A DNA stretch of 64,000 bases from JBMOKU01 sp049324315. Its GTDB lineage: Bacteria > Bacillota > Clostridia > Peptostreptococcales > Thermotaleaceae. The position numbers and the translations under genes were made by a program. Below are positions 26,226-33,834 of the stretch, piece after piece. The stretch lies in contig JBMOKU010000033.1 of the NCBI GenBank assembly GCA_049324315.1, positions 186,001-250,000 of the forward strand, written 5' to 3'. The notes under the pieces are model-generated. The model worked only from the letters and a program-made list of their open reading frames with translations. It made no database searches and was not told where the DNA came from. Position 1 is the first letter of the stretch; each line of letters begins with the position of its first letter.

Positions 26226-26395
26226 ACGATATCCTCCATAAAAATACGATGATCTTTCATAAAAAGTATTATAGTAAGAATTTATCATATATAAAGGACA
26301 GAGTCAAAAAGAATGATCTCTTTTGACGCCATCCTTTCCTTCAAGAAAACCGCCAGCATTTGTGGCAGATTTCCCATTTTATATGGCAGCAAACA

Positions 26396-27403
26396 TCAAA
26401 TCTGTCCCAATGAGAACTGCACGATTAAACTGACAATCGACACAACAAACCACACAGCCATCCCTAGGAACATTGGTTTTACACCTGTTTTAAGCATTTT
26501 TTTGAAGTCTGCATTTAGTCCAATGGCTGATAAGGCCATAACGATCATGAACTTCCCTAATAATTTGAAATAATGAACAATCGTATCATTAAATAATCCC
26601 AATGTATTCAACAAGGATGCAGCTAAAAACCAGATAATAAACCAGGGAAAAATTCTTTTCAGGCTGTAGTTTACCATAGGGTTATCTTTAGATTCTCTTC
26701 TCTTTTTTAGCGCTACTGCAAAAGCAAATAGCAGGGAAATAGGTATGATCATCGTGGTCCTTGTCAGCTTTACAATGGTGGCATAATCGCCTGCCGTGTT
26801 ACTAAAGGCATATCCCGCTGCTACCACAGATGACGTATCATTAATGGCTGTCCCCGCCCATAAGCCAAAGGCTTGATCCGAAAAGCCCAGTAAATGTCCT
26901 AGCGGTGGGAAAACTAATACAGCCAAGACATTAAATAAGAAAATGGTAGAAATCGAATAGGCTACCTCCATCTCTTCTGCCTCGATAATAGGAGAGACCG
27001 CTGCAATGGCAGAACCCCCACAAATAGCCGTTCCGGTTCCTATTAAAGAAATTAAATTATCCGGAACCTTCAGCAGCCTTCCAACCAAATAGGCTGATAT
27101 ATAAGCAAAGGATAATGTAAAAACCATAACATATAAAGATTCCATTCCTGTTTTCCATACTTGGGCTAAGTTCAATCCTGCCCCTAGCATGATGATTGCC
27201 CATTGAAGTATTTTTTTAGAAGAAAATTTAATACCATCTACTGTATTGGATGGTTTTCCAAAAATATTGCTAATGATCATTCCGAATATAATGCCAAATA
27301 CTGCTCCTCCTATAATAGGAAATATGCTGCCTAGCCAAGTTGATGCAAGTGCTAATGCAAAAACAAAGATAAGTCCCGGCAAATGCGTTTGAACAAATTT
27401 CAA
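26396..27403 (-). CDS. YeiH-family putative anion exporter
   Basis: The 335-residue, about ten-helix membrane protein matches the YeiH (Cons_hypoth698) family, often annotated as a putative sulfate exporter: GTAICGGSAIAAVSPI, GLWAGTAINDTSSVVAAGYAF and ALSAIGLNADFKKM are characteristic. The start is taken as TTG at 27403, with AAGGTGAT in front; an earlier TTG at 27466 has no ribosome site. A LysR regulator is divergent, the usual partner of YeiH genes. The transported compound is not established. Confidence 0.88.
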   Translation of the reverse strand: MKFVQTHLPGLIFVFALALASTWLGSIFPIIGGAVFGIIFGMIISNIFGKPSNTVDGIKFSSKKILQWAIIMLGAGLNLAQVWKTGMESLYVMVFTLSFAYISAYLVGRLLKVPDNLISLIGTGTAICGGSAIAAVSPIIEAEEMEVAYSISTIFLFNVLAVLVFPPLGHLLGFSDQAFGLWAGTAINDTSSVVAAGYAFSNTAGDYATIVKLTRTTMIIPISLLFAFAVALKKRRESKDNPMVNYSLKRIFPWFIIWFLAASLLNTLGLFNDTIVHYFKLLGKFMIVMALSAIGLNADFKKMLKTGVKPMFLGMAVWFVVSIVSLIVQFSLGQI

Positions 27404-27582
27404 TTTAATCACCTTCCCTATAACGTGTCCTATATTTATCCTAGTATTGATTTCTATAGATGACAAATTGTAAAATATTATTGGCGTTATAAGTAAGTGC
27501 TTATATGGTTTGTATACTTTTGGGTAAATCTATTATATATACTTATAAAAACAATCATGACATAAGAGAAGAGGTGTTATTC

Positions 27583-28470
27583 ATGAATGAACGAAAGTTA
27601 AGGATTTTTTTTGAAGTCGCCACTACCTTGAATATGACGCAGGTGGCAGAGAAGCTCTTTATAAGCCAGCCGGCTATCAGTCAAACCATCCAGGAAATAG
27701 AAACCATGCTGGAAACAAAGCTTTTTGACAGGATTAACAAAAGGCTTTATCTTACACCCCAGGGTAAAATTTTCTTAAATTACACCCGAAGGATACTGAA
27801 TTTGTATGACGAAGCTATACAGACCGTAAAAGAAATGCACAATTTATCAGGAGGCCAATTACGAATAGGCGCAAGCACGACCATTGGTATATATATTCTT
27901 CCGGAAATTATCGGTAAATTTCTTAAGGAATATAAAAAAATCGATATTTCCATCGTTGTTGAAAACACCAGACACATTACGGAAATGCTGCTGGATAACA
28001 GCATTGATTTTGCATTTGTGGAAGGTCCGGTCTCCTCACCGGAAATCATTGTCGAAAACTTTTGTGATGACGAATTGGTCTTTATCACGGCCTACGATCA
28101 TCCATGGAATAAATCAGATTATATCCATTCCCTTGAGCTCTCTCAGGAAAAAATCATTATGCGTGAAGAAGGAAGCGGCACCCGGGAAGTTTTTGAAACA
28201 GCCTTACGATCTAACAATATAAATTATGAAATTGCTTTTGAACTTGGAAATACGGAAGCAATAAAAAAAGCAGTAGAGGCAGGGTTGGGCATCTCCTGTA
28301 TTTCTCAAAGATGTATCATGAATGAAGTTGCAACAAAGCGCCTTTCGATGTTTCGTTTATCTGAGGCAAAGATCATGAGGCAATTGTACCTGATTTATCA
28401 TAAAGATAAGTTTTTATCAAATCTTTTCAATACATTTATCAGCTTTGCAAAATTTGAAGCTAACTTATAG
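27583..28470 (+). CDS. LysR-family transcriptional regulator (YeiE-like)
   Basis: The 295-residue protein has an N-terminal winged HTH (KLRIFFEVATTLNMTQVAEKL, then SQPAISQTIQ) and a C-terminal periplasmic-binding-like effector domain (GGQLRIGASTTIGIYILPEI; EGSGTREVFE). The divergent YeiH transporter is the probable target. ATG at 27583 follows AGAGGTG; the longer ORF start is unsupported. Its stop codon nearly touches that of the convergent MocR gene, with no terminator visible between them. Confidence 0.93.
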   Translation: MNERKLRIFFEVATTLNMTQVAEKLFISQPAISQTIQEIETMLETKLFDRINKRLYLTPQGKIFLNYTRRILNLYDEAIQTVKEMHNLSGGQLRIGASTTIGIYILPEIIGKFLKEYKKIDISIVVENTRHITEMLLDNSIDFAFVEGPVSSPEIIVENFCDDELVFITAYDHPWNKSDYIHSLELSQEKIIMREEGSGTREVFETALRSNNINYEIAFELGNTEAIKKAVEAGLGISCISQRCIMNEVATKRLSMFRLSEAKIMRQLYLIYHKDKFLSNLFNTFISFAKFEANL

Positions 28471-28471
28471 A

Positions 28472-29809
28472 TTAAGCTTTCAACTTGTCTATCTCTTCAA
28501 ATAGCTTTTGTATCCCCATCCTAATTTTGTCTTTTGGCAGTTTTGAAATGCATATTCTAAAACAGGCTTCCGTTGCATGATTCTCTACAAAAAACTCCTT
28601 GGCTGGTGAGATGTAAATATTTTTCTCTGCCAATCTTTTCACCAGCAAGTCCATGTCAACTTTTTTAAGCAGTTTCATCCAAATAAAAAAGCCTGTGTCA
28701 GGAACAAAAAATTCCACTTCCTGTGTATGTACTCTGTTCAAGCATTCTCTCAGGAAATCCATCTTCTTTTTATATTCTGCTTGAACCTTTTTGATATGGT
28801 TCTTATACATGCCGCTGTTGATAAAGATTTCTAAAGCACCCTGGGCCAGCACCGATGTATTTAAGTCATAGCATCTTTTGTGCTTTAGGAATTCCGCTTT
28901 CAGCTTTTCATGAAGCACCACGGCACCAATCCTGATTCCAGGCATAAATGCTTTGGAAAAACTTTTTACATAAATCACTCTTTCGGATACATCGTAATAG
29001 TGAACCGGAAGGGATTTCTTACTGGTATCAATATCAGCCAGATAATCATCTTCAACAATGTAAACATCGTACTTTGCAGCCAACTCCACCATTCTTTTTT
29101 TCTCTTTTTCAGTATAGCTGGTCCCCAGCGGATTATGAAATCTTGGGATGGTATAAAAAAACTTTATATCTTCATTTTTAAAAATTGCCTCCAGTTCATC
29201 CAAGTCTATGCCATCATAATTTCTGCTTATTCCCATTAATTGGTCTCCGTTCAATTCTACTAATCTATGCATCAAACTGTAGGTGGGCTGCTCAACCAAA
29301 ATATGCTTCTTCCCGTTTGGAAAAGACATTTTTGATAATATACTTAGCGCTTGCTGTGCACCGGACGTGATGAAAATTTTATCTGCTGAAGTAAAGACTT
29401 GATGCACTGCAAAATGATTGGCCAATACTTTTCTAAGGGAAGCTAACCCCTGTGTATCACTGTATGAAAACAGATTGCTTTTATATAATTCTACCGCTCT
29501 ATTGATACAGTGGTTGAATTCTTTATAGGGCAGCAGTTTTGGGTCGGGCATCACCTCTGAAAAGTCTATCTTTCCATAGTCTTCATCCTCTGTTGTATGT
29601 TTTTCTACCAAATAATACCCACCCTTTGGAATCCCATAGATCTTATGATTCATTTCCAATTCCTTATAGGCCCTGATCACTGTGGATTTATTGCAATGAT
29701 ATTTTTCAGCCTGGGATCGGATAGACGGTAATCTTTCCCCTTGCATCAGTTGGCCCCGTGCAACCAGCTTTTCGATATCTTCTATGATCTGTTCGTATTT
29801 TCTTTTCAT
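28472..29809 (-). CDS. MocR-type regulator (GntR HTH plus aminotransferase-like domain)
   Basis: The 445-residue protein has an N-terminal GntR winged HTH (about 1-70: RLPSIRSQAEKYHCNKSTVIRAYKEL) joined to a fold-type-I PLP domain. The PLP lysine lies in YVKSFSKAFMPGIRIG, and FHNPLGTSYT and EDDYLADI are also present. MocR proteins bind PLP or an amino-acid adduct and control PLP or amino-acid genes. It is divergent from a class-III aminotransferase, the likely target, with candidate operators at 29952-29992. ATG follows GGAGGTG. Confidence 0.93.
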   Translation of the reverse strand: MKRKYEQIIEDIEKLVARGQLMQGERLPSIRSQAEKYHCNKSTVIRAYKELEMNHKIYGIPKGGYYLVEKHTTEDEDYGKIDFSEVMPDPKLLPYKEFNHCINRAVELYKSNLFSYSDTQGLASLRKVLANHFAVHQVFTSADKIFITSGAQQALSILSKMSFPNGKKHILVEQPTYSLMHRLVELNGDQLMGISRNYDGIDLDELEAIFKNEDIKFFYTIPRFHNPLGTSYTEKEKKRMVELAAKYDVYIVEDDYLADIDTSKKSLPVHYYDVSERVIYVKSFSKAFMPGIRIGAVVLHEKLKAEFLKHKRCYDLNTSVLAQGALEIFINSGMYKNHIKKVQAEYKKKMDFLRECLNRVHTQEVEFFVPDTGFFIWMKLLKKVDMDLLVKRLAEKNIYISPAKEFFVENHATEACFRICISKLPKDKIRMGIQKLFEEIDKLKA

Positions 29810-29857
29810 TTTTCCACCTCCGTATTCATAAACCTATCGGAATTTTTACGTTTTCTC

Positions 29858-29883
29858 GGGTGGCTGTGGGCAGCCACCCCTAC
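29858..29883. repeat. Short palindromic intergenic repeat
   Basis: GGGTGGCTG and CAGCCACCC form a 9-bp perfect palindrome followed by CCTAC. Same type as 23241-23267. Confidence 0.5.
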
Positions 29884-29951
29884 ACACCTACTTCTATCGA
29901 TAAATTTCTATGAATTTATATAACGGTCTTATTCAAATCGGTGCATGTCAC

Positions 29952-29992
29952 TATACCGATACAGAGCAGTTTTTTATGTGTTGTACCGTATA
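29952..29992. promoter_or_regulatory. Candidate MocR operator (two direct repeats)
   Basis: TATACCGATAC (29952-29962) and TGTACCGTATA (29982-29992) share T-TACCG-TA and are spaced 30 bp, about three helical turns. They lie between the divergent regulator and aminotransferase genes and upstream of a TATAAT at about 30015. Tandem direct repeats are the usual MocR target. Confidence 0.4.
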
Positions 29993-30058
29993 TTTTTCAG
30001 GAATATACTTTGATTATAATAGATATCTAAAAATTCAGCAAAGAAAGGAAATGATTTC

Positions 30059-31231
30059 ATGAATAAGCATTCTTTAGATCATATATTAACCTGTCATCCC
30101 ATCAAGAAAACCGATATTGTAAGGGGTGAAAATACGGATTTATATAGTAAAGATGGTAGCAAGATTATTGATTTTGAGGCCGGTATGTGGTGTACAGCAC
30201 TGGGCCACTGCCATCCAAGAATCAACAGGGTTATAATAGAGCAGATCAATAAGATTATGAATATACATTATAAGTTAACACCCGATATTGCCGAAATTTT
30301 GGCTGTGAATTTACTTGAACAATTCCACTTTCAAGATGGAAAGGCTACTTTTTTAAGTTCTGGCAGCGAAGCGGTAGCATTAGCAATGCGGATTTCAAAA
30401 TTGATTTCTGAGAGTGGTAAGATGCTGACATTCTCCACTTCTTATCTATCTACCTTTTCCAATACAAGTCCTCCCCGCGATAAAAATTTGTGGGTTGAAG
30501 TAGACTTTTTACAATGTAGTCATTGTGAAAAAAAGGAATGTACCCACGGGTGCAATTTATTAAAGCATATTGATTTTAGCAATATTTCAACTTTTGTGCT
30601 GGAACCTGCCACCTGTGGCAGGGTTCTTTTCCCACCCTATCCACTGATACAATTTTTAACCAATGAAATAAAAAAATACGGCGGTATCATTGTCGCTAAT
30701 GAGGTAACGACTGGATTAGGAAGGGCAGGAACGTGGTTTGGCTATCAACATTATGATATAGAACCGGATATCGTTGCATTGGGCAAGGCCCTTGGCAATG
30801 GCTATCCCATCAGTGCAGTGGTTATGAAGAAAGAAATTGCTGACCGGGTTGAAAGGAAAAATTTCTATTATGCCCAATCCCATCAAAACGATCCACTGGG
30901 CTGCACCATCGCAAATGAGGTTATTACCATTATGAAAGAAGACCATATCATTGACCGTTCTAGAGATCTAGGAGAGTATTTTTTAGATCAGCTAAAAGAA
31001 ATTCAGAAGAACAGCCTCATCATAAAGAATATTCGCGGAAGAGGATTGATGCTGGCTGTCGAGTTGACCATTGATCACGCCGCAGAGATAATTTCTGAAA
31101 AAATGCTGGAGGAAGGTTATTTTGTTGGGGCTGTTCCAGCTTGGAATACATTAAGATTCTCTCCAGCCCTGACAATTTCTAAAAATGATATTGCGGGGAT
31201 GTGTAAAGTCTTAAAGCATGTATTGATGTAA
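30059..31231 (+). CDS. Class-III PLP-dependent aminotransferase with a four-cysteine insertion
   Basis: The 390-residue cytoplasmic enzyme has the class-III fold: the G-H-C-H-P-R start region, SSGSEAVALAMR (100-111), EVTTGLGRAG (215-224) and the PLP lysine Lys243 in LGKALGNGYP. Two oddities: Cys153, 156, 161 and 165 form CxxCx4CxxxC in a loop that could bind zinc or an Fe-S cluster, and the residue expected to be the PLP-nitrogen-binding Asp is Asn214 (ANEVTTG). It may act on an omega-amino acid or amino-acid amine group; the substrate is unknown. ATG follows AAAGGAAATGA. The divergent MocR gene probably regulates it. Confidence 0.88.
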   Translation: MNKHSLDHILTCHPIKKTDIVRGENTDLYSKDGSKIIDFEAGMWCTALGHCHPRINRVIIEQINKIMNIHYKLTPDIAEILAVNLLEQFHFQDGKATFLSSGSEAVALAMRISKLISESGKMLTFSTSYLSTFSNTSPPRDKNLWVEVDFLQCSHCEKKECTHGCNLLKHIDFSNISTFVLEPATCGRVLFPPYPLIQFLTNEIKKYGGIIVANEVTTGLGRAGTWFGYQHYDIEPDIVALGKALGNGYPISAVVMKKEIADRVERKNFYYAQSHQNDPLGCTIANEVITIMKEDHIIDRSRDLGEYFLDQLKEIQKNSLIIKNIRGRGLMLAVELTIDHAAEIISEKMLEEGYFVGAVPAWNTLRFSPALTISKNDIAGMCKVLKHVLM

Positions 31232-31290
31232 CTGGAATCCAGATGTCAATAATCACTTAAAATTATATTCGTCATAGGAGAGAAGACAAA

Positions 31291-31374
31291 ATGAATACGG
31301 ATCGAAAAAAGGCAATTATCTTTCTTATCATTGCAAGGGGACTATATCAACAAAAAACTAAACAGCCTGCATGA
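31291..31374 (+). pseudogene. Remnant of an EamA-family transporter gene (5' end only)
   Basis: A good ribosome site (GGAGAGAAG) leads into ATG and 27 codons. The first fifteen residues (MNTDRKKAIIFLIIA) look like the start of an EamA/DMT exporter; the reading frame then changes character and stops inside a terminator hairpin. It would have followed the aminotransferase gene in one operon. A deletion fusing the gene start to later sequence is the simplest reading. Confidence 0.4.
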
Positions 31375-31381
31375 GCAGGCT
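31352..31381 (-). terminator. Terminator of the 89-residue hypothetical gene
   Basis: AGCCTGC and GCAGGCT form a 7-bp stem with a 4-nt loop, followed on the minus strand by GTTTAGTTTTTTG. Confidence 0.65.
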
Positions 31382-31446
31382 GAAAACTTAAAAGACTCTC
31401 GTAAGCATGAATAATTTTTATCCTATGTAGTTTTGATCTACATAGA

Positions 31447-31716
31447 TTAATGCACATATGCATCAACAACCTTTGCCACGTAATCATCCATCCCTGATTT
31501 AGCCAAAATCACAATAGATTGTTCATTGTCTCCCGAAATTCTAGCATGATACCCTTCTACGCCATTCCTATCAAATCGTTTATCTCTATTTACACTTACT
31601 TGATTACCCTCGGCAATTTTATAATTTTGAAGTATTCCCACAATCCTTTTTTCCAGGTCCCCAGTTGGGCATTCAAGTATTTTTATTCTTTCAATGGCAT
31701 CCGTAAGCTTTGGCAT
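31447..31716 (-). CDS. Small conserved-type protein of unknown function
   Basis: The 89-residue hydrophilic protein (starts MPKLTDAIERIKILECP, ends VAKVVDAYVH) has no motif I recognise. It has a strong ribosome site (AGGAGGAAAAGG) and its own terminator, which supports a real gene. The TnpB element lies immediately upstream, within about 30 bp of the ribosome site, so its original promoter may have been displaced. No signal peptide or membrane segment. Confidence 0.6.
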   Translation of the reverse strand: MPKLTDAIERIKILECPTGDLEKRIVGILQNYKIAEGNQVSVNRDKRFDRNGVEGYHARISGDNEQSIVILAKSGMDDYVAKVVDAYVH

Positions 31717-31880
31717 ATCCTTTTCCTCCTGATAAGTTCTTTTTATCTACTTCGACGAGAAGACTCCCACTTCTATAAGTGGTGAGCTGAATTGCCTTTC
31801 AAACTTTGTTTGAAAACGAAGTACAAACACTTGTTCGTATCACTCGACTGTGATATACTCATATCAAGGAGTTGAGGGCT

Positions 31881-32972
31881 ATGAATAAGGCTTTTAAATT
31901 TAGAATATATCCTACAACTGAACAGGCCGACTTAATCATGAAAAACATTGGATGTACTCGTTTCGTATACAATCATTTTCTAGCGTTAGCAAAGGATAAT
32001 GGTTATTTGTCCTACAATAAGTATGCCAAAGAATTACCCCTTCTTAAAAAAGCCTATTCGTGGTTAAAAGAAGCCGAATCCACATCCCTACAGCAAACCA
32101 TAAAGGATTTAGATAAAGCCTTTCAGAGCTTTTTCACGAAGAAGGCTAAGTATCCTAAATTCAAAAGTAGACAAAACCCTAAGCAGAGCTATCGCTGTCA
32201 GATGGTGAATAGTAATATCGAAGTTAGGGATAACTACATTAAGTTACCGAAACTGGGTTTAGTGTACTTTGCTAAATCTAGGGAAGTTGAAGGTAGAATA
32301 TTAAATGTCACCATTAGTAGAACCAATACCCATAAATACTACATCTCCATCTGCAGCGAAGTAGAATCTATGCCTGTTTTGCCAGAGACTTCAACGATCG
32401 TAGGCATCGATCTAGGGATAAAGGATTATTTAGTCACCTCTGAAGGAGGAGTTATTACAAATCCTAAACACCTTGCTAAGTATGAACGTTTACTTGTCAA
32501 GTCACAGCGTAAGCTGTCCCGCAAGCAAAAGGAGTCCAACAACTACAACAAAGCTAATTTAAGGGTTGCCTTACTCCATGAGAAGATTGCCAATACAAGG
32601 TATGATTTCCTACATAAACTATCCACTACAATGATACGTGAGAACCAAGCCATCATTGCAGAAGGGCTACAGCTGAAGAATATGATTAAAAATAGAAGAT
32701 TGTCAAAAGCTATCGCTGATGCATCCTGGGGTAAGTTTCTAAATATGCTTGCATATAAATCCTATTGGTATGGTAGAACATTTAAGCAGATAGATCCTTT
32801 CTTCCCGAGCAGCCAGCGTTGCAGCTGTTGTGGACATATTAACTCGAAAGTGAAGAATCTTTACATCCGAGAATGGATCTGCCCGAGCTGTGGTACAAAA
32901 CATAATCGGGACCACAACGCTGCTATAAATATTAAACTAGAAGGCTTAGGTATCTTACCTACCGCTTCCTAG
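31881..32972 (+). CDS. tnpB: TnpB RNA-guided nuclease (IS605 OrfB family)
   Basis: The 363-residue protein has an N-terminal HTH/wedge region (KAFKFRIYPTTEQ, then GCTRFVYNHFL). The RuvC-like nuclease catalytic acids are all present: Asp in VGIDLGIKDY, Glu in IIAEGLQLKNM and Asp in NRDHNAAINI. A zinc finger is inserted (CSCCG then CPSCG). TnpB cuts DNA at sites matched by the guide end of its omega-RNA and helps retain the element. ATG at 31881 follows AAGGAG with nine bases spacing; an earlier TTG abuts the ribosome site. Apparently intact. Confidence 0.93.
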   Translation: MNKAFKFRIYPTTEQADLIMKNIGCTRFVYNHFLALAKDNGYLSYNKYAKELPLLKKAYSWLKEAESTSLQQTIKDLDKAFQSFFTKKAKYPKFKSRQNPKQSYRCQMVNSNIEVRDNYIKLPKLGLVYFAKSREVEGRILNVTISRTNTHKYYISICSEVESMPVLPETSTIVGIDLGIKDYLVTSEGGVITNPKHLAKYERLLVKSQRKLSRKQKESNNYNKANLRVALLHEKIANTRYDFLHKLSTTMIRENQAIIAEGLQLKNMIKNRRLSKAIADASWGKFLNMLAYKSYWYGRTFKQIDPFFPSSQRCSCCGHINSKVKNLYIREWICPSCGTKHNRDHNAAINIKLEGLGILPTAS

Positions 32973-33116
32973 GCTCATGTCTATACCCGTAGGGGAAGGA
33001 ACTCCCCGATATAATGCCTGTGGAGGCTATAATAAGACCTTGCTACTATAGAAGGCACAAGCCAGCGAAGCAGGAATCCCCCACTTCAAGCTATGCTACG
33101 TGGTGGGTGTGTTCAA
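32890..33116 (+). ncRNA. Probable omega-RNA (reRNA) of TnpB
   Basis: The 3' end of tnpB and the non-coding right end contain several GC-rich stems (GTAGGGGAAGGAACTCCCC; GCCTGTGGAGGC). The final segment has GAATCCCCCACTT, a hairpin and GTTCAA, as in known TnpB guide RNAs, where the guide begins right after the element. The native guide would then be the 20 or so bases from 33117. The 5' end is approximate. Confidence 0.55.
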
Positions 33117-33290
33117 TGTATTATCTCCCCTTATTTCCATTTAATTCTTCTGTAAAGCAGCGATGCTGTCAGGAGTAAAATCAATAGCTCTACAATCACG
33201 CACCTATGTTCTTCAAAATCCTTTACTTATTTATAAAACTCCTTTTTCTAGGACATCATATAGATATACTTTTCGAAAGGAGATAAATCT
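33117..33290. promoter_or_regulatory. Upstream region of the peroxiredoxin gene
   Basis: 174 bp between the IS right end and the peroxiredoxin start. It holds the peroxiredoxin ribosome site (GAAAGGAGA) and AT-rich -10-like sequence near 33262-33272 without a clear -35. A hydrophobic 20-residue frame on the minus strand lacks a good ribosome site and is not called. Confidence 0.3.
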
Positions 33291-33752
33291 ATGAAACTCA
33301 TTGCCGTAGGCGGTACCGCTCCAGACTTCACTTTGCCGGATCAGCGCGAACTGATGATTCATTTGTCAGACTATAAAGGCAGAAGGGTATTACTATCCTG
33401 GCATCCATTAGCCTGGACACCTGTTTGTACTGACCAAATGAGAGCACTGGAGAACAATTGGACAAACTTTCAAAACCTAAATACCATACCCCTCGGATTC
33501 AGTGTTGATGCTCCCCCTACGAAAAAAATGTGGGGTGAAGCTCTCCTTATTCAAAATGTACGCCTTCCTGCTGACTTTTGGCCCCACGGAAAAGTTGCAC
33601 AGGATTATGGACTGTTTGACGAGAATCAAGGTGTATCACAACGAGCTAATGTCATTGTTGATGAAGACGGTAAAGTCAAATGGGTTAAGGTATATCCCTC
33701 TGAACAATTGCCCGATATAAATGAAGTCCTACAAGTCCTGTCCACGATGTAA
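33291..33752 (+). CDS. Peroxiredoxin (AhpC/TSA family)
   Basis: The 153-residue thiol peroxidase has the thioredoxin-fold start GGTAPDFTLPDQ and the peroxidatic cysteine in HPLAWTPVCTDQM. This is an unusual form: the usual Pro/Thr/Cys site reads P-V-C-T. No obvious resolving cysteine follows, so it is likely a 1-Cys type or uses another thiol partner. It reduces peroxides in the cytoplasm. ATG follows GAAAGGAGA. Monocistronic, directly downstream of the IS element. Confidence 0.88.
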   Translation: MKLIAVGGTAPDFTLPDQRELMIHLSDYKGRRVLLSWHPLAWTPVCTDQMRALENNWTNFQNLNTIPLGFSVDAPPTKKMWGEALLIQNVRLPADFWPHGKVAQDYGLFDENQGVSQRANVIVDEDGKVKWVKVYPSEQLPDINEVLQVLSTM

Positions 33753-33754
33753 TG

Positions 33755-33793
33755 AAAAAATGTGACAAAGCATACTACTCTGTCACATTTTTT
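33755..33793. terminator. Bidirectional terminator between peroxiredoxin and htpG
   Basis: AAAAAATGTGACA and TGTCACATTTTTT form a 13-bp stem with A and T tracts on either side. Confidence 0.85.
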
Positions 33794-33834
33794 CTATCCT
33801 ATTTAAAAAGCTTTTTTGCTCGTATCCTTAATAC

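Larger units (their letters stand above)
31745..33116 (+). mobile_element. IS200/IS605-type element carrying only tnpB
   Basis: A single tnpB gene is flanked by subterminal hairpins: CCACTT/AAGTGG near 31770 on the left and CCCCCAC/GTGGTGGG near 33080-33108 on the right. It ends in a GTTCAA-type right end at 33111-33116. There is no tnpA transposase, so the copy must move in trans or be immobile. The left boundary (about 31735-31760) cannot be fixed from one copy. No target duplication is expected for this family. Confidence 0.7.

Noticed and set aside
33120..33210. Short hydrophobic minus-strand frame (VIVELLILLLTASLLY)
   Set aside because: Only a GTG start, poor ribosome site, and it lies next to the IS end; may be chance in AT-rich DNA.
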